DNA of 64,000 bases from Paenibacillus foliorum (GCF_013141765.1 NZ_WHOD01000056.1:1-64000); one strand, 5' to 3'. Counted from the stretch's first letter, positions 35,285 through 44,635 are shown. A program made the numbers and translations. The notes: generated by a model from the letters alone, not told the origin.

Positions 35285-35929
35285 ATGAAATTTGAGCAGG
35301 CATTCGAGCATTTTATGCATTCTCAGATCATTGCTGAAACAAACCGCAGAAGACGAGAACGACTAGAGAAAGGGCTCGGACATGGGGAAAAAGAATTTTT
35401 ACGAACGATATGGTATCCAGTAGTGGGACATCTCGACCACCTTTACCCCGAATGGGAAGTTAGTGATTTCGCGAACGGCTACAGGTATTTGGATCTTGCT
35501 TATATGCCTGGAGAAGCCAAAGGTGTTATAGAGATCCAAGGATATGCATCCCATGCGCGGGATATTGAAGTTTGGAGATTTAAGGATCTCTGCATACGTC
35601 ACTGTCATCTTGCGCTGGACGGATGGATGGTTATGCCAATAGCCTATCCCTCGATTATTGAAACACCCAAACAATGCCAGCAGCTTATTTTATCATTCAT
35701 CGGCAAATTTATTTCGTTGGATGTGCCAGAGAAATTATCCTGTCTAGAAAGTGAAGCGCTTCGGTTCGCGCGAAGATTACTCCGTCCGTTCACACCCTCA
35801 GAGCTATCTGCTCATCTTAGAGTAAGCAACAGGCATGCCAGAACACTTCTGCATAACTTGGTCGATAAGCAGCTTTTAGTCGTAGCTGGCGGCCAAGCAC
35901 GGGCGAGAACCTATAAGCTTCATTACTAA
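35285..35929 (+). CDS. PDDEXK-nuclease-like protein with C-terminal winged helix
   Basis: 214 residues; GAGGGGGTG site 7-8 nt before the ATG. The middle part reads YLDLAYMPGEAKGVIEIQGYASHARD, then FKDLCIRHC; the D-(x)n-ExQ pattern followed by a helix resembles DUF559/Vsr-like PDDEXK nucleases, with glutamine in place of the usual lysine. The C-terminus TPSELSAHLRVSNRHARTLLHNLVDKQLLVV plus a basic tail looks like a winged helix. The pairing suggests a DNA-binding protein that may or may not still cut. The neighbours are repeats and an upstream attenuator-like hairpin. Family membership is a fold-level guess. Confidence 0.6.
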   Translation: MKFEQAFEHFMHSQIIAETNRRRRERLEKGLGHGEKEFLRTIWYPVVGHLDHLYPEWEVSDFANGYRYLDLAYMPGEAKGVIEIQGYASHARDIEVWRFKDLCIRHCHLALDGWMVMPIAYPSIIETPKQCQQLILSFIGKFISLDVPEKLSCLESEALRFARRLLRPFTPSELSAHLRVSNRHARTLLHNLVDKQLLVVAGGQARARTYKLHY

Positions 35930-35931
35930 GC

Positions 35932-36045
35932 GGAACCTAGGTGCGTTATATTACTCGTTCAAGCTAAGAGGAACCTAGGTGCGTTATATTACTCGTTTAA
36001 GCTAAGAGGAACCTAGGTGCGTTATATTACTCGTTCAAGCCAATA
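35932..36045 (+). repeat. Three direct 38 bp repeats
   Basis: Units start at 35932, 35970 and 36008, each with GGAACCTAGGTGCGTTATAT then TACTCGTT(C/T)AAGC; the copies are almost identical. They begin right after the stop codon of the nuclease-like gene. The core matches one arm of the palindrome at 36058-36134. Confidence 0.9.
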
Positions 36046-36057
36046 TTCACCATCAAG

Positions 36058-36134
36058 CGGAACTACGATGCTCTATTATGCAACTATTGCCCCCTAATAA
36101 GCTAATTTTAGTGTAATAGCGCACCCTAGTTCCG
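36058..36134. repeat. 77 bp imperfect palindromic element related to the 38 bp repeats
   Basis: CGGAACTACGATGCTCTATTATGC at the left is an imperfect inverted match of GTGTAATAGCGCACCCTAGTTCCG at the right. The same core is present in the three direct repeats just upstream, so both belong to one intergenic repeat family. Confidence 0.75.
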
Positions 36135-36226
36135 TTCAGGCCAAATGAAAGCGTATCCAACTAAAAATAACGTATCTACGTTCCTCATGAGTGGGAGTGA
36201 GTAATACAGGAACAGCTGCAACACTT

Positions 36227-36280
36227 GCAGTAACTAAAGCAGTAACTAAAGCAATAACATGCAATAACATGCAATAACAT
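36227..36280 (+). repeat. Short tandem repeats, 12 bp x2 and 10 bp x3
   Basis: GCAGTAACTAAA occurs twice, followed directly by three exact copies of GCAATAACAT. Confidence 0.85.
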
Positions 36281-36299
36281 AAAAAATAAAATAGTGAGA

Positions 36300-36428
36300 G
36301 CACTTAAGCTTCCAGCATACCAACCCCAAGAAGGTCCTGCCTGCCACATTGCTTAAGCACTTAAGCTTGTTCCAGTACCCCAACCCAAAACGGGTCTTAC
36401 CTGCCCCGCAGCTTAAGCACATAAGCTT
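36300..36428 (+). repeat. Two diverged ~58 bp direct repeats plus a partial third
   Basis: Units begin at 36300, 36357 and 36417 with GCAC(T/A)TAAGCTT. The first two continue with matching AC-rich blocks (CCAACCC, GGTC, CCTGCC) and end GCTTAA. Each junction gives the palindrome GCTTAAGC. Confidence 0.7.
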
Positions 36429-36524
36429 CCCTCAAGGGTAAACGACTGCGAAGTCCCTCAAAAGCTATCGTACTGGTCACGGTTGAACGATCCCAAGTAT
36501 AACGCTATACTATCTATTCAACCC

Positions 36525-36576
36525 AAGAGGGCCCTCCCAGCAGCTAATGCTGCCGAGAGGACCCTCTTTCTTTTTA
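36525..36576 (+). terminator. Intrinsic terminator on the plus strand without an obvious gene
   Basis: AAGAGGG pairs with CCCTCTT, continuing through CCTC/GAGG and GCAGC/GCTGC, followed by TCTTTTT on the plus strand. The minus-strand gene at 36584 ends just beyond, but the T-run points the other way. A transcript crossing the repeat region may end here. Confidence 0.6.
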
Positions 36577-36583
36577 TCGCACT

Positions 36584-37765
36584 CTATGATCCCATTGAAG
36601 CGGTCCGCAGCTTGCGCGCCTCTGCAATCTGGGTATAAAAATCCGGACTGGCGCTAAGCATCCAGTTACGATGTAGCACTGCCGTATCGTCCTTCTCCGG
36701 TTCTCCATAGGGCCAACCTTGGCCAATGCCTTCTGAGTAGTCCTTGATCAGCATCACAAACGCGTTGCTCCAAGAGCGCGCGCCTCTGTTGTGAGGGACA
36801 AGCGGATAGTACTGGTCGTAAGCCGCGCGAATCACAGCATGTACAACTTCCTGCAGCACACCTGGAATATCCGCGTTCTCCAGCTTCTCAGCAAGTGCTT
36901 CCGGCAGCTCCGGCTCATCGGTTGAAGCATGCTGCTCGTACTCCTCTTGAGTAACGACTCCTTGCTCTTTAGCCAACCACAGCTTCATTCTGTCTAGAGC
37001 AGGCTTGTAGGAGGCAGGAACCGATACCGTTAGCTCCGGCTTAGGATCGTCCAGATTAATAACGAACGACTCCTCCATCTTATGAATCCGCACATTGCCT
37101 CTGACTCCTAACCATCTAAGCGCAAGCAGCGCGTGAGTCCTGACCTTCCCGTCCACCTGCTCATTACGGCAAACGCGGCGAAGCATTCTCTCGCTCCGTG
37201 GATCAGGGAGCATGCACAACAGACGAACACCGGAAAGCACCATCTCTGGATCTTCCAGCCAAACTTGTGCCAGAGCAAATATCGAGTCAACCGATTCAGT
37301 AAGCAGCCAATCAAGCTCGATGCGACGATTCGCGAACTCTTCAAGACTCAGCATACCCTGACTTTTAAGCGTTTCCTCTCCATGTTCTGCCAGCAAGCCA
37401 TTATAAGCATTGTCCAAATCCTCAGCCATCTTGACGAAGGTTTGTCTTTCCTCAGGGCTTGCCCCGAAACGGACAGACATCGAACGCACCCACTGCGCAA
37501 GCGCTTGCGGGCTATTCTGGAACATCATTAACGCAAAGGTAACCATATCCTTGTCATACGGCAGCTGCTGCTGCAGGGCAAATCTCGCAAGTATCGTTTG
37601 AGCGTCATACTCCTTGCGCATTAAGCTCATGGCAAGCACAAGCCCATTCCATGCATTTCCATTTGAATTGTTTTCAAGAATAGCGCGGTAAAAACAGAAT
37701 GCAGACGCTCCATAAGAATCTTCCTGTAAATAATGACGGCCCAATCCGCCCATATCTTGACTCAT
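36584..37765 (-). CDS. Unrecognised helical-repeat (TPR/HEAT-like) protein
   Basis: 393 residues from the ATG at 37765 with GGAGG 11 nt upstream; the open frame extends into the preceding gene without a better start. The N-terminal part reads GRHYLQEDSYGASAFCFYRAILENNSNGNAWNGL, a TPR-like pair of helices. The middle (RSERMLRRVCRNEQVDGKVRTHALLALRWLG) resembles HEAT repeats. No signal peptide or membrane segment is seen, so it is cytosolic. It lies 52 bp downstream of the membrane AraC regulator in the same orientation. No function can be assigned. Confidence 0.72.
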   Translation of the reverse strand: MSQDMGGLGRHYLQEDSYGASAFCFYRAILENNSNGNAWNGLVLAMSLMRKEYDAQTILARFALQQQLPYDKDMVTFALMMFQNSPQALAQWVRSMSVRFGASPEERQTFVKMAEDLDNAYNGLLAEHGEETLKSQGMLSLEEFANRRIELDWLLTESVDSIFALAQVWLEDPEMVLSGVRLLCMLPDPRSERMLRRVCRNEQVDGKVRTHALLALRWLGVRGNVRIHKMEESFVINLDDPKPELTVSVPASYKPALDRMKLWLAKEQGVVTQEEYEQHASTDEPELPEALAEKLENADIPGVLQEVVHAVIRAAYDQYYPLVPHNRGARSWSNAFVMLIKDYSEGIGQGWPYGEPEKDDTAVLHRNWMLSASPDFYTQIAEARKLRTASMGS

Positions 37766-37817
37766 CTTCTGTTCAACCTCCGTGTTGATATTAAGACAAG
37801 TATACAACACCAGCGCG

Positions 37818-40196
37818 CTATTCAAAACCTTTTATTTTTTTGTGCAAGGTACGGTATTCATTCGGCGAGATGCCCTCTACCTTCTTAAATACTCTTAGAA
37901 ATGTAGTTCGGCTATGAATGCCTATCCTTTCAGCAATATCGTTCACTCTTAGATCGGTTTGAACCAGTAATTCCTTCGCTTTTTCAATCCGTACCTGGTT
38001 AATATAGTCGGTTAAATATTCACCGGTTTTATCTTTAAACACCCTGGAAACATATTTGACGGAAACACCCATTTCATCAGCAATTTGCTCAAGACCGAGA
38101 TCTTGTGTGTAGTGCTCTTGAATGTATTTCTCAATCAAGGATACGAGATTTCCGGTTTTTTGCCCCCTCTGGGCTTTCGTCGTTTCTATGATTCGAGTGA
38201 AAAATTCAATTGCAGCCTTCTCCAGCTCTTTGGTTCCCAGGAACGATTCTCCAAATGCTTTTTCACTAAAAGGAAGCTCGTGTTCCATCTCTAGCTGTGC
38301 GACGCTTTGCCCTTTTTCTGCCAAAAATCGAACGCCGGTCACATACATTTCTTTAAACAGCTGCAGCATGTGTTCGTAGGATACACCGTGCTGTACATTG
38401 CTTTCTACCACACTTACAATTACATCCTGCACGGCTGGAACGTCGCCCAGCTTCAAGTAATTCAATATCTTTTGCTCGTCATGAAGCGAGTATTGGTAGC
38501 TATTTTCAATGGACAGCTGATTGGAATCCACGATCTGAAATCTCTGGTCCTTATTGCGCTTGCTGACCGCCGTCATCGCTTCATTATAAGAAGCTCCGAT
38601 ATCATTTACATTCGTGTAAAAAGTGCCGATACCAATGGTAATATCGTAATACATGCGAATATCATATTCAAAAATATTAAGCATGCTGTGGAACGCCGGA
38701 TGCAGCAATTCCGTATCCTGCGGACCCTCGATATTAATTAAGCAAACGAATAAATTTTGCCTATGCTCCAATACATAACACGGAACTTGGTTGCCGAGCA
38801 GATTCCAAACAATCTTTTTGATGCCGTTAATAATATAGATACGCTCGGTATCCTGAATATCCTGATAAAAAGCATCCTTGAAGTCAAAAAACACCGTGCA
38901 GCATATAAATCCGGAATGAGTGAAGCCGAAGTCAGCCTTCAATGTTTCGCGTAGAATTTCTTCCTGATTGATGGTGTGGCCTTTTAACAAAAATAACAAG
39001 GAATATTCCACATACTCACTCGTCTGCTTATCGTATTTCACCTTATACTGCTGGTGGCTGTCAGACATTCTGTTGATCCCCTGCTGTATAAGCTCAAACT
39101 CGTTAGCAGCGGCATTGACATTGACTTCATTTTCACCGTTCATAGGCACGCTCTTCTGTGCAATAATGTCCCGGATATTACGAATTGGATTATAAATGCG
39201 CAGGCTGAACACGAATGAAAACACGATACCCATCACCATGAGCACAATGCACAACAAAAGCGTCATTTGCAAAATACCGACCGTATAATGGTTGAATTCA
39301 TCAATCGGGGTGAACGAATAGTAGTCCCATCCATACAAATCTGATTTAACATGCGCCACCATATAAGGCTTCCCGCTAACCTTCAGTTCCTTGGAGCCGC
39401 CGATGTTTCCTTCAAAAGCAGTGTTTAGGCTCGCCGCTGTCACTGGACCGTTCAAGTAACCGTTGGCATCATACAGAGCTTCCCGAGTACCATCTAATAC
39501 GACAAAGCCGGTGGAGTCGAATACCGCTCCCCCCTTCAATGTCTTCTCGATCGTCTGCACATCCATATTCACAACCATAACCGCGTTATGATTGCGAATT
39601 CGGTTGGTCATAACAATGGGGACAACCTGCTTCACATGGATTTTTTCTTGAATCACCTTCGTTACTGGCAGAAGCTCCACACTTTTGTCCGAGCCCTGCT
39701 TCTTCATCCAATAACTGGCGTCGTATTTATCGTATTTGTACATGTTATTGAAAAAGGATTCAAAATAGTTAACCCCGCCGCTAACATATACATCCTGATT
39801 GTCGATATAAACAAACATCGAATCGGTATACTTGCTGACAATGTTTTCATTACGCTGCAAAATACGCGGCAATCTCCACAGCTCTGCTTTCACTTCAAGG
39901 CTTTGCAGATTTTTGGGCATAAGCAGCGTCTGAACGGTATCGTCATATAAAAAGTTAACTCCGGTTTCCTGCGTAGTTTTGATATACAAATCAACGGCAT
40001 TCGCCGAAGATCCCAGATTCGTGGAAATCCTTTGGTTGAACTCATTTTTCATAATGCTAACCGAGTACCAATACTCGGAAATACCGATTATGACAATAGG
40101 AATCAAGAGAGACAGGAAATAGCATAGAATAGTCAGGAACAGCCTATTTTGTTTACCTTGCATTCCTCTGAATGGTTTCATTCCTGGGATTTTCAT
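37818..40196 (-). CDS. Membrane-bound AraC-family regulator with Cache-like sensor
   Basis: 792 residues. A membrane span near residues 20-42 and a second near 300-325 enclose a ~260-residue extracellular sensor. A HAMP-like helix and a ~250-residue cytosolic middle domain follow. The C-terminal AraC domain is complete: LGLEQIADEMGVSVKYVSRVFKDKTGEYL and LRVNDIAERIGIHSRTTFLRVFKK. This layout is common in Paenibacillus beside Lpl-type importers, where it is thought to sense an external sugar and activate the operon. Here it follows the GH106-like gene by 60 bp and probably controls the 49297-40257 operon. Confidence 0.92.
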   Translation of the reverse strand: MKIPGMKPFRGMQGKQNRLFLTILCYFLSLLIPIVIIGISEYWYSVSIMKNEFNQRISTNLGSSANAVDLYIKTTQETGVNFLYDDTVQTLLMPKNLQSLEVKAELWRLPRILQRNENIVSKYTDSMFVYIDNQDVYVSGGVNYFESFFNNMYKYDKYDASYWMKKQGSDKSVELLPVTKVIQEKIHVKQVVPIVMTNRIRNHNAVMVVNMDVQTIEKTLKGGAVFDSTGFVVLDGTREALYDANGYLNGPVTAASLNTAFEGNIGGSKELKVSGKPYMVAHVKSDLYGWDYYSFTPIDEFNHYTVGILQMTLLLCIVLMVMGIVFSFVFSLRIYNPIRNIRDIIAQKSVPMNGENEVNVNAAANEFELIQQGINRMSDSHQQYKVKYDKQTSEYVEYSLLFLLKGHTINQEEILRETLKADFGFTHSGFICCTVFFDFKDAFYQDIQDTERIYIINGIKKIVWNLLGNQVPCYVLEHRQNLFVCLINIEGPQDTELLHPAFHSMLNIFEYDIRMYYDITIGIGTFYTNVNDIGASYNEAMTAVSKRNKDQRFQIVDSNQLSIENSYQYSLHDEQKILNYLKLGDVPAVQDVIVSVVESNVQHGVSYEHMLQLFKEMYVTGVRFLAEKGQSVAQLEMEHELPFSEKAFGESFLGTKELEKAAIEFFTRIIETTKAQRGQKTGNLVSLIEKYIQEHYTQDLGLEQIADEMGVSVKYVSRVFKDKTGEYLTDYINQVRIEKAKELLVQTDLRVNDIAERIGIHSRTTFLRVFKKVEGISPNEYRTLHKKIKGFE

Positions 40197-40256
40197 AGCG
40201 TTACCCTGCCCTCTTTCGTTTCGCCTCTGTCATTGTAATCCATGTTATAAGCCTGC

Positions 40257-43200
40257 CTAAGCTTCCTTAGACCGAATGATTTTCACCTGTTCCATCAAGC
40301 CGTACGGCTGAACAATATAATCAGGGGTGAATGATTTGCCTTCTTTGCGAAACGAGCTCCAGTCCGTAGTCGCCGTTCGGCCGCGCGCTTCATGGAACGG
40401 CCCGAACATGTTGCGAGGGCTGCCCATCACTTCGATTTCCAGTTTATTTAAGCCGCTTATTAAATAAGGGGTTAGATCAACGCCGTCCGCAGCTTTCCAC
40501 GGCACATGCCCTGCTGTCACCCCGTTGACACGGATCTCCACCGTTACTGCCGAGCAATCCCCTAGCGTCAGTATCGCTCTCATGCCTTCTTCCAGCTGGT
40601 GGTGATAGTCGGAGTGATAGATGATGCTGCCATTGTAATGGAAGTAGCCCTGCAAACTCCAGTCCCCAGTACGCAGCGTTTCCGGTTCAGCAATGATGCT
40701 TCGGGACAGGCTCACTCCGAAATCACCGATAAGATAACAATCCTCAACTTCCATAGCCTGATTGTAGGAGCAGGACAATTCCAGCTCATTGACGCCTTGG
40801 CGAATACCGGAAAGCAGGACACGATCCATCGAGCGATCCACAAACCAGCCGTTCGGTGTATTAGAAATTGGCTGCCCATTCAAGCTGATCTGAAACTGCT
40901 GTGCGCCCTCTACAACAAGATTCACCTCCGTAGCCGGAACATCCGTCACATGGAAGCTCAGCTTAAAGCTGACGGGGGTGCCGTCATTCGGGTGAGCATC
41001 ACGAATCCATTTATAACGCTGTGTGATCCCATTATAATATACTTGCCTCATGCCAAGCGTATCTCGGATTTCGCGTTGAGCCACCCATACTTCTTTGGGC
41101 TCGGACCACCTGTCATCCCTCATCCGATAAGAGCAGATATCCAAAGTCAGCACATTAGGCATCGTCCGGCTGAACTGAAATACAGGCCCGAATGCCGCAT
41201 AAAGATCTGAATCGGAAAGTGGTGCAGGCTGCACCTGCTTAGCTTGGTTGGTGTGGGAAGCTGCCTCTTCCCCATAGATGACATACAATTTAGAGTCCGT
41301 CGGGCCGAACCGCGCGTAGAACCGCATACGTCCGCCTTCTATCCAAGATTGTACTTGCTTGATGCTGCCGGTCAATGCATCCCATTCTTCAACTCTACCA
41401 TTAGCTTGTGTATCTATACAAACATCGAATGTTTGCTGCCGGTCATTGTTCACGATAAATAAGGTATGTCCATCACCGGTTTCTTTCAGTAAATACAGCA
41501 ATTCAGGCGTCTCAGCCGCGTAGCGGTTCTGAATACTGACCGCCCTCGGCTGTAGTTGCTCCAGCTTGGCAATCAGCTGTTCAGGCCTGTCGACTAGAGT
41601 TACTCCCGGATGGGCATACAGCAGTGCCGGATCCTCCGATATTCTCCCCTCGATCAGGGCTGGAGCAGGTGTCATTGCAGTAGCCTGACCTCCTGCGTTA
41701 AGGAAAGCCATGAGTAGCTCGAACGTGCTGCGAAGCAGGGTACGGACCGGAGGAATAATAACGGTCTTATAGCCCGCTAGGTTGACGAACAGCTTCTTCT
41801 CTTGTGCGCGAACCTCACCTGCTTCAGCCATAATCGTCTCATCACCAAGGTCGAAATCGTAATGCTGTCCGAGTAAAACACGCAGCAAGTCGTTAAACTC
41901 ATAGCCGTAACGGTCAATACCCGGTATATCCCTATCCAAGCCTCGCCTTGGACTTCCATATGGATTCGTCCCAAGCATGGACCATGCCGTAGACGCCGGA
42001 TGCAGCACCAGAATGTCCCTTATCGGGGTCCCCTCTGTGATTACTGCGCCAATTCTGGCGAAATAATCCTCCATAATCCCGTTATATTTCCACCAGGAGG
42101 TCTGGTAGTTAAACACTGGGGGATAATCTCTTTTGCGGCAGCCTTTCAATGAATATAGGGCAAGATGCTGTGATCTTAAGTTAACTCCCAATACATACTG
42201 CCAATCCCCCATCCACTTCTGTCCTTCAAAGGTAAACTCCCAACCCGTGCAGCCGTAAGTCTCCGAAATAACGAATTTCCGTCCGTATTGGTTAGCTACG
42301 CTAGTGCATTGCTTGACCGTCATATGTTCATCCGTCTGCTCGCAGAGCATATCAATTCCAGGCACATGCTGATAACGATAATGCGGCATGATGGATCCGC
42401 CAACTCTCGTTGCTACGCCTAATGCGCTCTCCCACAAATAATGTCCGGTAAAAGCAAGTCCATTGGCATCACACCAGTCTCCCAATTGCTTCGTATAGGA
42501 TTCGCAAAATTTATCGGATACCGTACGCCAAAAGTCATGTCGAGCCATTGAGGATTGTTCACCGTTAAAATAAAGGTAGGGAAGCAGATCCAGAATATCA
42601 TGTCCGCGCAGCTGCTTGAAATAAGCAGGGAACGAATACGTCCATGGCACCCAGCCGCGACCTGCCGTATACTGACAATGACGATCGTGTATGCCCGGCT
42701 CATCCGTAAAAATACCTGTAATCGTGCGTCCGAACTGGTCGCCTACTTCTGCTTTGTACACCTCATAGGTCGAGTTGATAAATTGCTGGACTGTATCGGG
42801 ATTCATGCTGTCGGGCGGAGCCTCGTCGTTAAACCACTCGCTTGGTGCAGAAACCTCTACTCGAAATACGAGTAGCACTTCTCCATCAGAAAACTCCAGA
42901 TTCTGTACGGCTCCGGTTATAGTTGTAGTCACAGGTGCTGGGGCTGATAAGTCCGCATGGGATGTAGATGTTGATGTTGATGTTGATATAGATGCAGGTG
43001 CTGATACAGGTGAAGCTGTATGTGCGGGTATCAACAGAAGCCTTTCGCATGCTATGAGGTCCATACCCTGAATGGTTGCTTTGAATAAAGCTACCACTCG
43101 ACCGTCATCCTCATACGTGCCATTCTCACCACTTACAACCTCTAGGGTCAATCCCTTGGAGCGAAACTCATCCCCTTGAGCAGGAATGCTCCCCCCTGCG

Positions 43201-43490
43201 GAGCCCGAGGGCCAGCGGTCTTCATCATACAGCCATGCCTTCATACCAAGCTCTTCTGCCTTAGCAACCGACTGATGGACGGCATCCATCCACTCCTTAC
43301 TTAAGTAAGGAGTTTCCAATCCATCGCGGGAATGCATAAAAAAGCCGCCCATCCCCTGTTCCTTCATATCTTCAATCTGACGAAGCAGCTCTTCTTGCTT
43401 TAATTCGTCATTCCATGCCCAAAAAGGCACCGACCTGTATGGCGCAGGGGGCTGCTCAAATTGCTTCCTCAATTCGGGTAAAAGTACCAT
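40257..43490 (-). CDS. GH106-like glycosyl hydrolase (possible alpha-L-rhamnosidase)
   Basis: 1077 residues from the ATG at 43490 with AAAGGAGG 8 nt upstream. The opening YRSVPFWAWNDELKQEELLRQI, then DMKEQGMGGFFMHSRDGL and WLYDEDRWPSGSAGG, is typical of the GH106/rhamnosidase-like TIM-barrel family. GHYLWESALG and the C-terminal beta-sandwich (VEIRVNGVTAGHVPW) fit as well. There is no signal peptide, so it acts in the cytosol on imported oligosaccharides. A Ser/Thr repeat linker interrupts the N-terminal part near residue 170. The rhamnose specificity is a family-level guess; it lies at the end of an importer, aldolase and sialidase-like gene run. Confidence 0.8.
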   Translation of the reverse strand: MVLLPELRKQFEQPPAPYRSVPFWAWNDELKQEELLRQIEDMKEQGMGGFFMHSRDGLETPYLSKEWMDAVHQSVAKAEELGMKAWLYDEDRWPSGSAGGSIPAQGDEFRSKGLTLEVVSGENGTYEDDGRVVALFKATIQGMDLIACERLLLIPAHTASPVSAPASISTSTSTSTSHADLSAPAPVTTTITGAVQNLEFSDGEVLLVFRVEVSAPSEWFNDEAPPDSMNPDTVQQFINSTYEVYKAEVGDQFGRTITGIFTDEPGIHDRHCQYTAGRGWVPWTYSFPAYFKQLRGHDILDLLPYLYFNGEQSSMARHDFWRTVSDKFCESYTKQLGDWCDANGLAFTGHYLWESALGVATRVGGSIMPHYRYQHVPGIDMLCEQTDEHMTVKQCTSVANQYGRKFVISETYGCTGWEFTFEGQKWMGDWQYVLGVNLRSQHLALYSLKGCRKRDYPPVFNYQTSWWKYNGIMEDYFARIGAVITEGTPIRDILVLHPASTAWSMLGTNPYGSPRRGLDRDIPGIDRYGYEFNDLLRVLLGQHYDFDLGDETIMAEAGEVRAQEKKLFVNLAGYKTVIIPPVRTLLRSTFELLMAFLNAGGQATAMTPAPALIEGRISEDPALLYAHPGVTLVDRPEQLIAKLEQLQPRAVSIQNRYAAETPELLYLLKETGDGHTLFIVNNDRQQTFDVCIDTQANGRVEEWDALTGSIKQVQSWIEGGRMRFYARFGPTDSKLYVIYGEEAASHTNQAKQVQPAPLSDSDLYAAFGPVFQFSRTMPNVLTLDICSYRMRDDRWSEPKEVWVAQREIRDTLGMRQVYYNGITQRYKWIRDAHPNDGTPVSFKLSFHVTDVPATEVNLVVEGAQQFQISLNGQPISNTPNGWFVDRSMDRVLLSGIRQGVNELELSCSYNQAMEVEDCYLIGDFGVSLSRSIIAEPETLRTGDWSLQGYFHYNGSIIYHSDYHHQLEEGMRAILTLGDCSAVTVEIRVNGVTAGHVPWKAADGVDLTPYLISGLNKLEIEVMGSPRNMFGPFHEARGRTATTDWSSFRKEGKSFTPDYIVQPYGLMEQVKIIRSKEA
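42961..42996. repeat. Hexamer-type microsatellite inside the glycosyl hydrolase gene
   Basis: About six units of GATGTT/GATGTA encode the STSTSTSTS linker of the GH106-like protein. The flanking protein sequence is also low-complexity (Ala/Pro/Ser). Confidence 0.8.
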
Positions 43491-43536
43491 CCATAGAGCC
43501 TCCTTTTTGATATCCACAAGCACAAATTACGCAGTA

Positions 43537-43575
43537 GAACAGCGGCACAGAAATAACTTCAGGCTACCGCTGTTC
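43537..43575 (-). other. Intercistronic hairpin between sialidase-like and GH106-like genes
   Basis: GAACAGCGG and CCGCTGTTC form a perfect 9 bp stem with a 21 nt loop. No T-run follows on the minus strand, so it is more likely an mRNA processing or stability element than a terminator. Confidence 0.55.
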
Positions 43576-43588
43576 ATAGTACACGCTA

Positions 43589-44620
43589 TTATAAAGCTGT
43601 CTCTGTCTCAACTTCCAGACTCCAGCAAACGATTCTCTCCCGCTTCCAAGTGTAGGTCACATAGATATGATTCCCCTCAGCAATGACAGCTGGATAAGAA
43701 TACTCGCCCGGCTCAATAGGGATCGTATAGGATCGATACTCCGCCTCCATAACCACCAGTTCTTCCCAATACTCGCCATTATCTCTTGAAATACTCAGCA
43801 ATAGCGGCATGCGGGGTCCTCTGTACATCCCTACCGGATTATAAGCCAGCACTAGTGTTCCATCATCCATTCTGGCCAAGTCGATCCCGCTATTGTTATT
43901 TGGCAAATACGTTCTGTAAGCAGGCGACCAAGTCTTCCCTGAATCTAATGAATCGCTGCGATAAATAAATCCGCTTGTACTCCGCATGAGCATGTGCACT
44001 TGACCGGGCTTCGATTCCCATAAGGTCGGTTGAATGAGGCCTTTGCCACGCACTAGCTGCATAGTACCATCATTCTCTGTCCCATGATTGGTTGGCACCA
44101 GCTCACTCCGAGTCCACGTCACCCCTTGGTCATAAGAAATATCAGCGAAGCAGTCCCACACTTCTCCTTCAATGGATGCAGGCGCCAGCCATGTGCCATC
44201 CTGCAGCACGATGAGCTTGTTTTTGACCGGACCTCTTCCTCCTACATCTCCCGGCACCAAATCAACCGGCTCGCTCCAAGTCACACCGTCATCATTGGAC
44301 ACTGTAACCCGTGTATACCATTCCGGAATCGGGTGCCCTACTTTATAATGAAGCACGATTTGCCCATCATTTTTGCGGAACAATACAGGGTTCCAATGAA
44401 CAAGCCCCTCTTCGTCGGCGACCAAATACGGCTGGGACCAAACACCATCCGTTCTCTTGGAGCACCATATCGCTACGTCTGGATTGCCTTCCTTAGTACC
44501 TGCGAAATAAGAAACCAGCAAATCCCCATTGGGTAATGCAATAACCGTCGATGCGTGGCAGCTGTTAAATGGACGCTCCTCTTCAAAAAGGAATTGTTTG
44601 ACTTGCTCTTTCAGCTTCAT
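43589..44620 (-). CDS. Sialidase-like Asp-box (BNR repeat) protein
   Basis: 343 residues, no signal peptide. Four Asp boxes of the S/T-x-D-x-G-x-x-W type are visible: VSNDDGVTW, ISYDQGVTW, SLDSGKTW and ISRDNGEYW, marking a six-bladed propeller of the sialidase/BNR superfamily. The N-terminus RPFNSCHASTVIALPNGDLLVSYFAGTKEG is typical of the exo-alpha-sialidase-like family in Firmicutes. The true substrate may be another acidic or deoxy sugar. It lies 15 bp from the aldolase gene upstream, pointing to a shared pathway. Confidence 0.82.
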   Translation of the reverse strand: MKLKEQVKQFLFEEERPFNSCHASTVIALPNGDLLVSYFAGTKEGNPDVAIWCSKRTDGVWSQPYLVADEEGLVHWNPVLFRKNDGQIVLHYKVGHPIPEWYTRVTVSNDDGVTWSEPVDLVPGDVGGRGPVKNKLIVLQDGTWLAPASIEGEVWDCFADISYDQGVTWTRSELVPTNHGTENDGTMQLVRGKGLIQPTLWESKPGQVHMLMRSTSGFIYRSDSLDSGKTWSPAYRTYLPNNNSGIDLARMDDGTLVLAYNPVGMYRGPRMPLLLSISRDNGEYWEELVVMEAEYRSYTIPIEPGEYSYPAVIAEGNHIYVTYTWKRERIVCWSLEVETETAL

Positions 44621-44635
44621 AGCTCTACTCTCCTC

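Noticed and set aside
34140-36580. Integrated mobile element using the tRNA as attachment site
   Set aside because: No integrase, transposase or duplicated tRNA 3' end was found in the window.
40599-41210. Plus-strand frame of 203 codons
   Set aside because: It is antisense to the GH106-like gene and has no recognisable domain.
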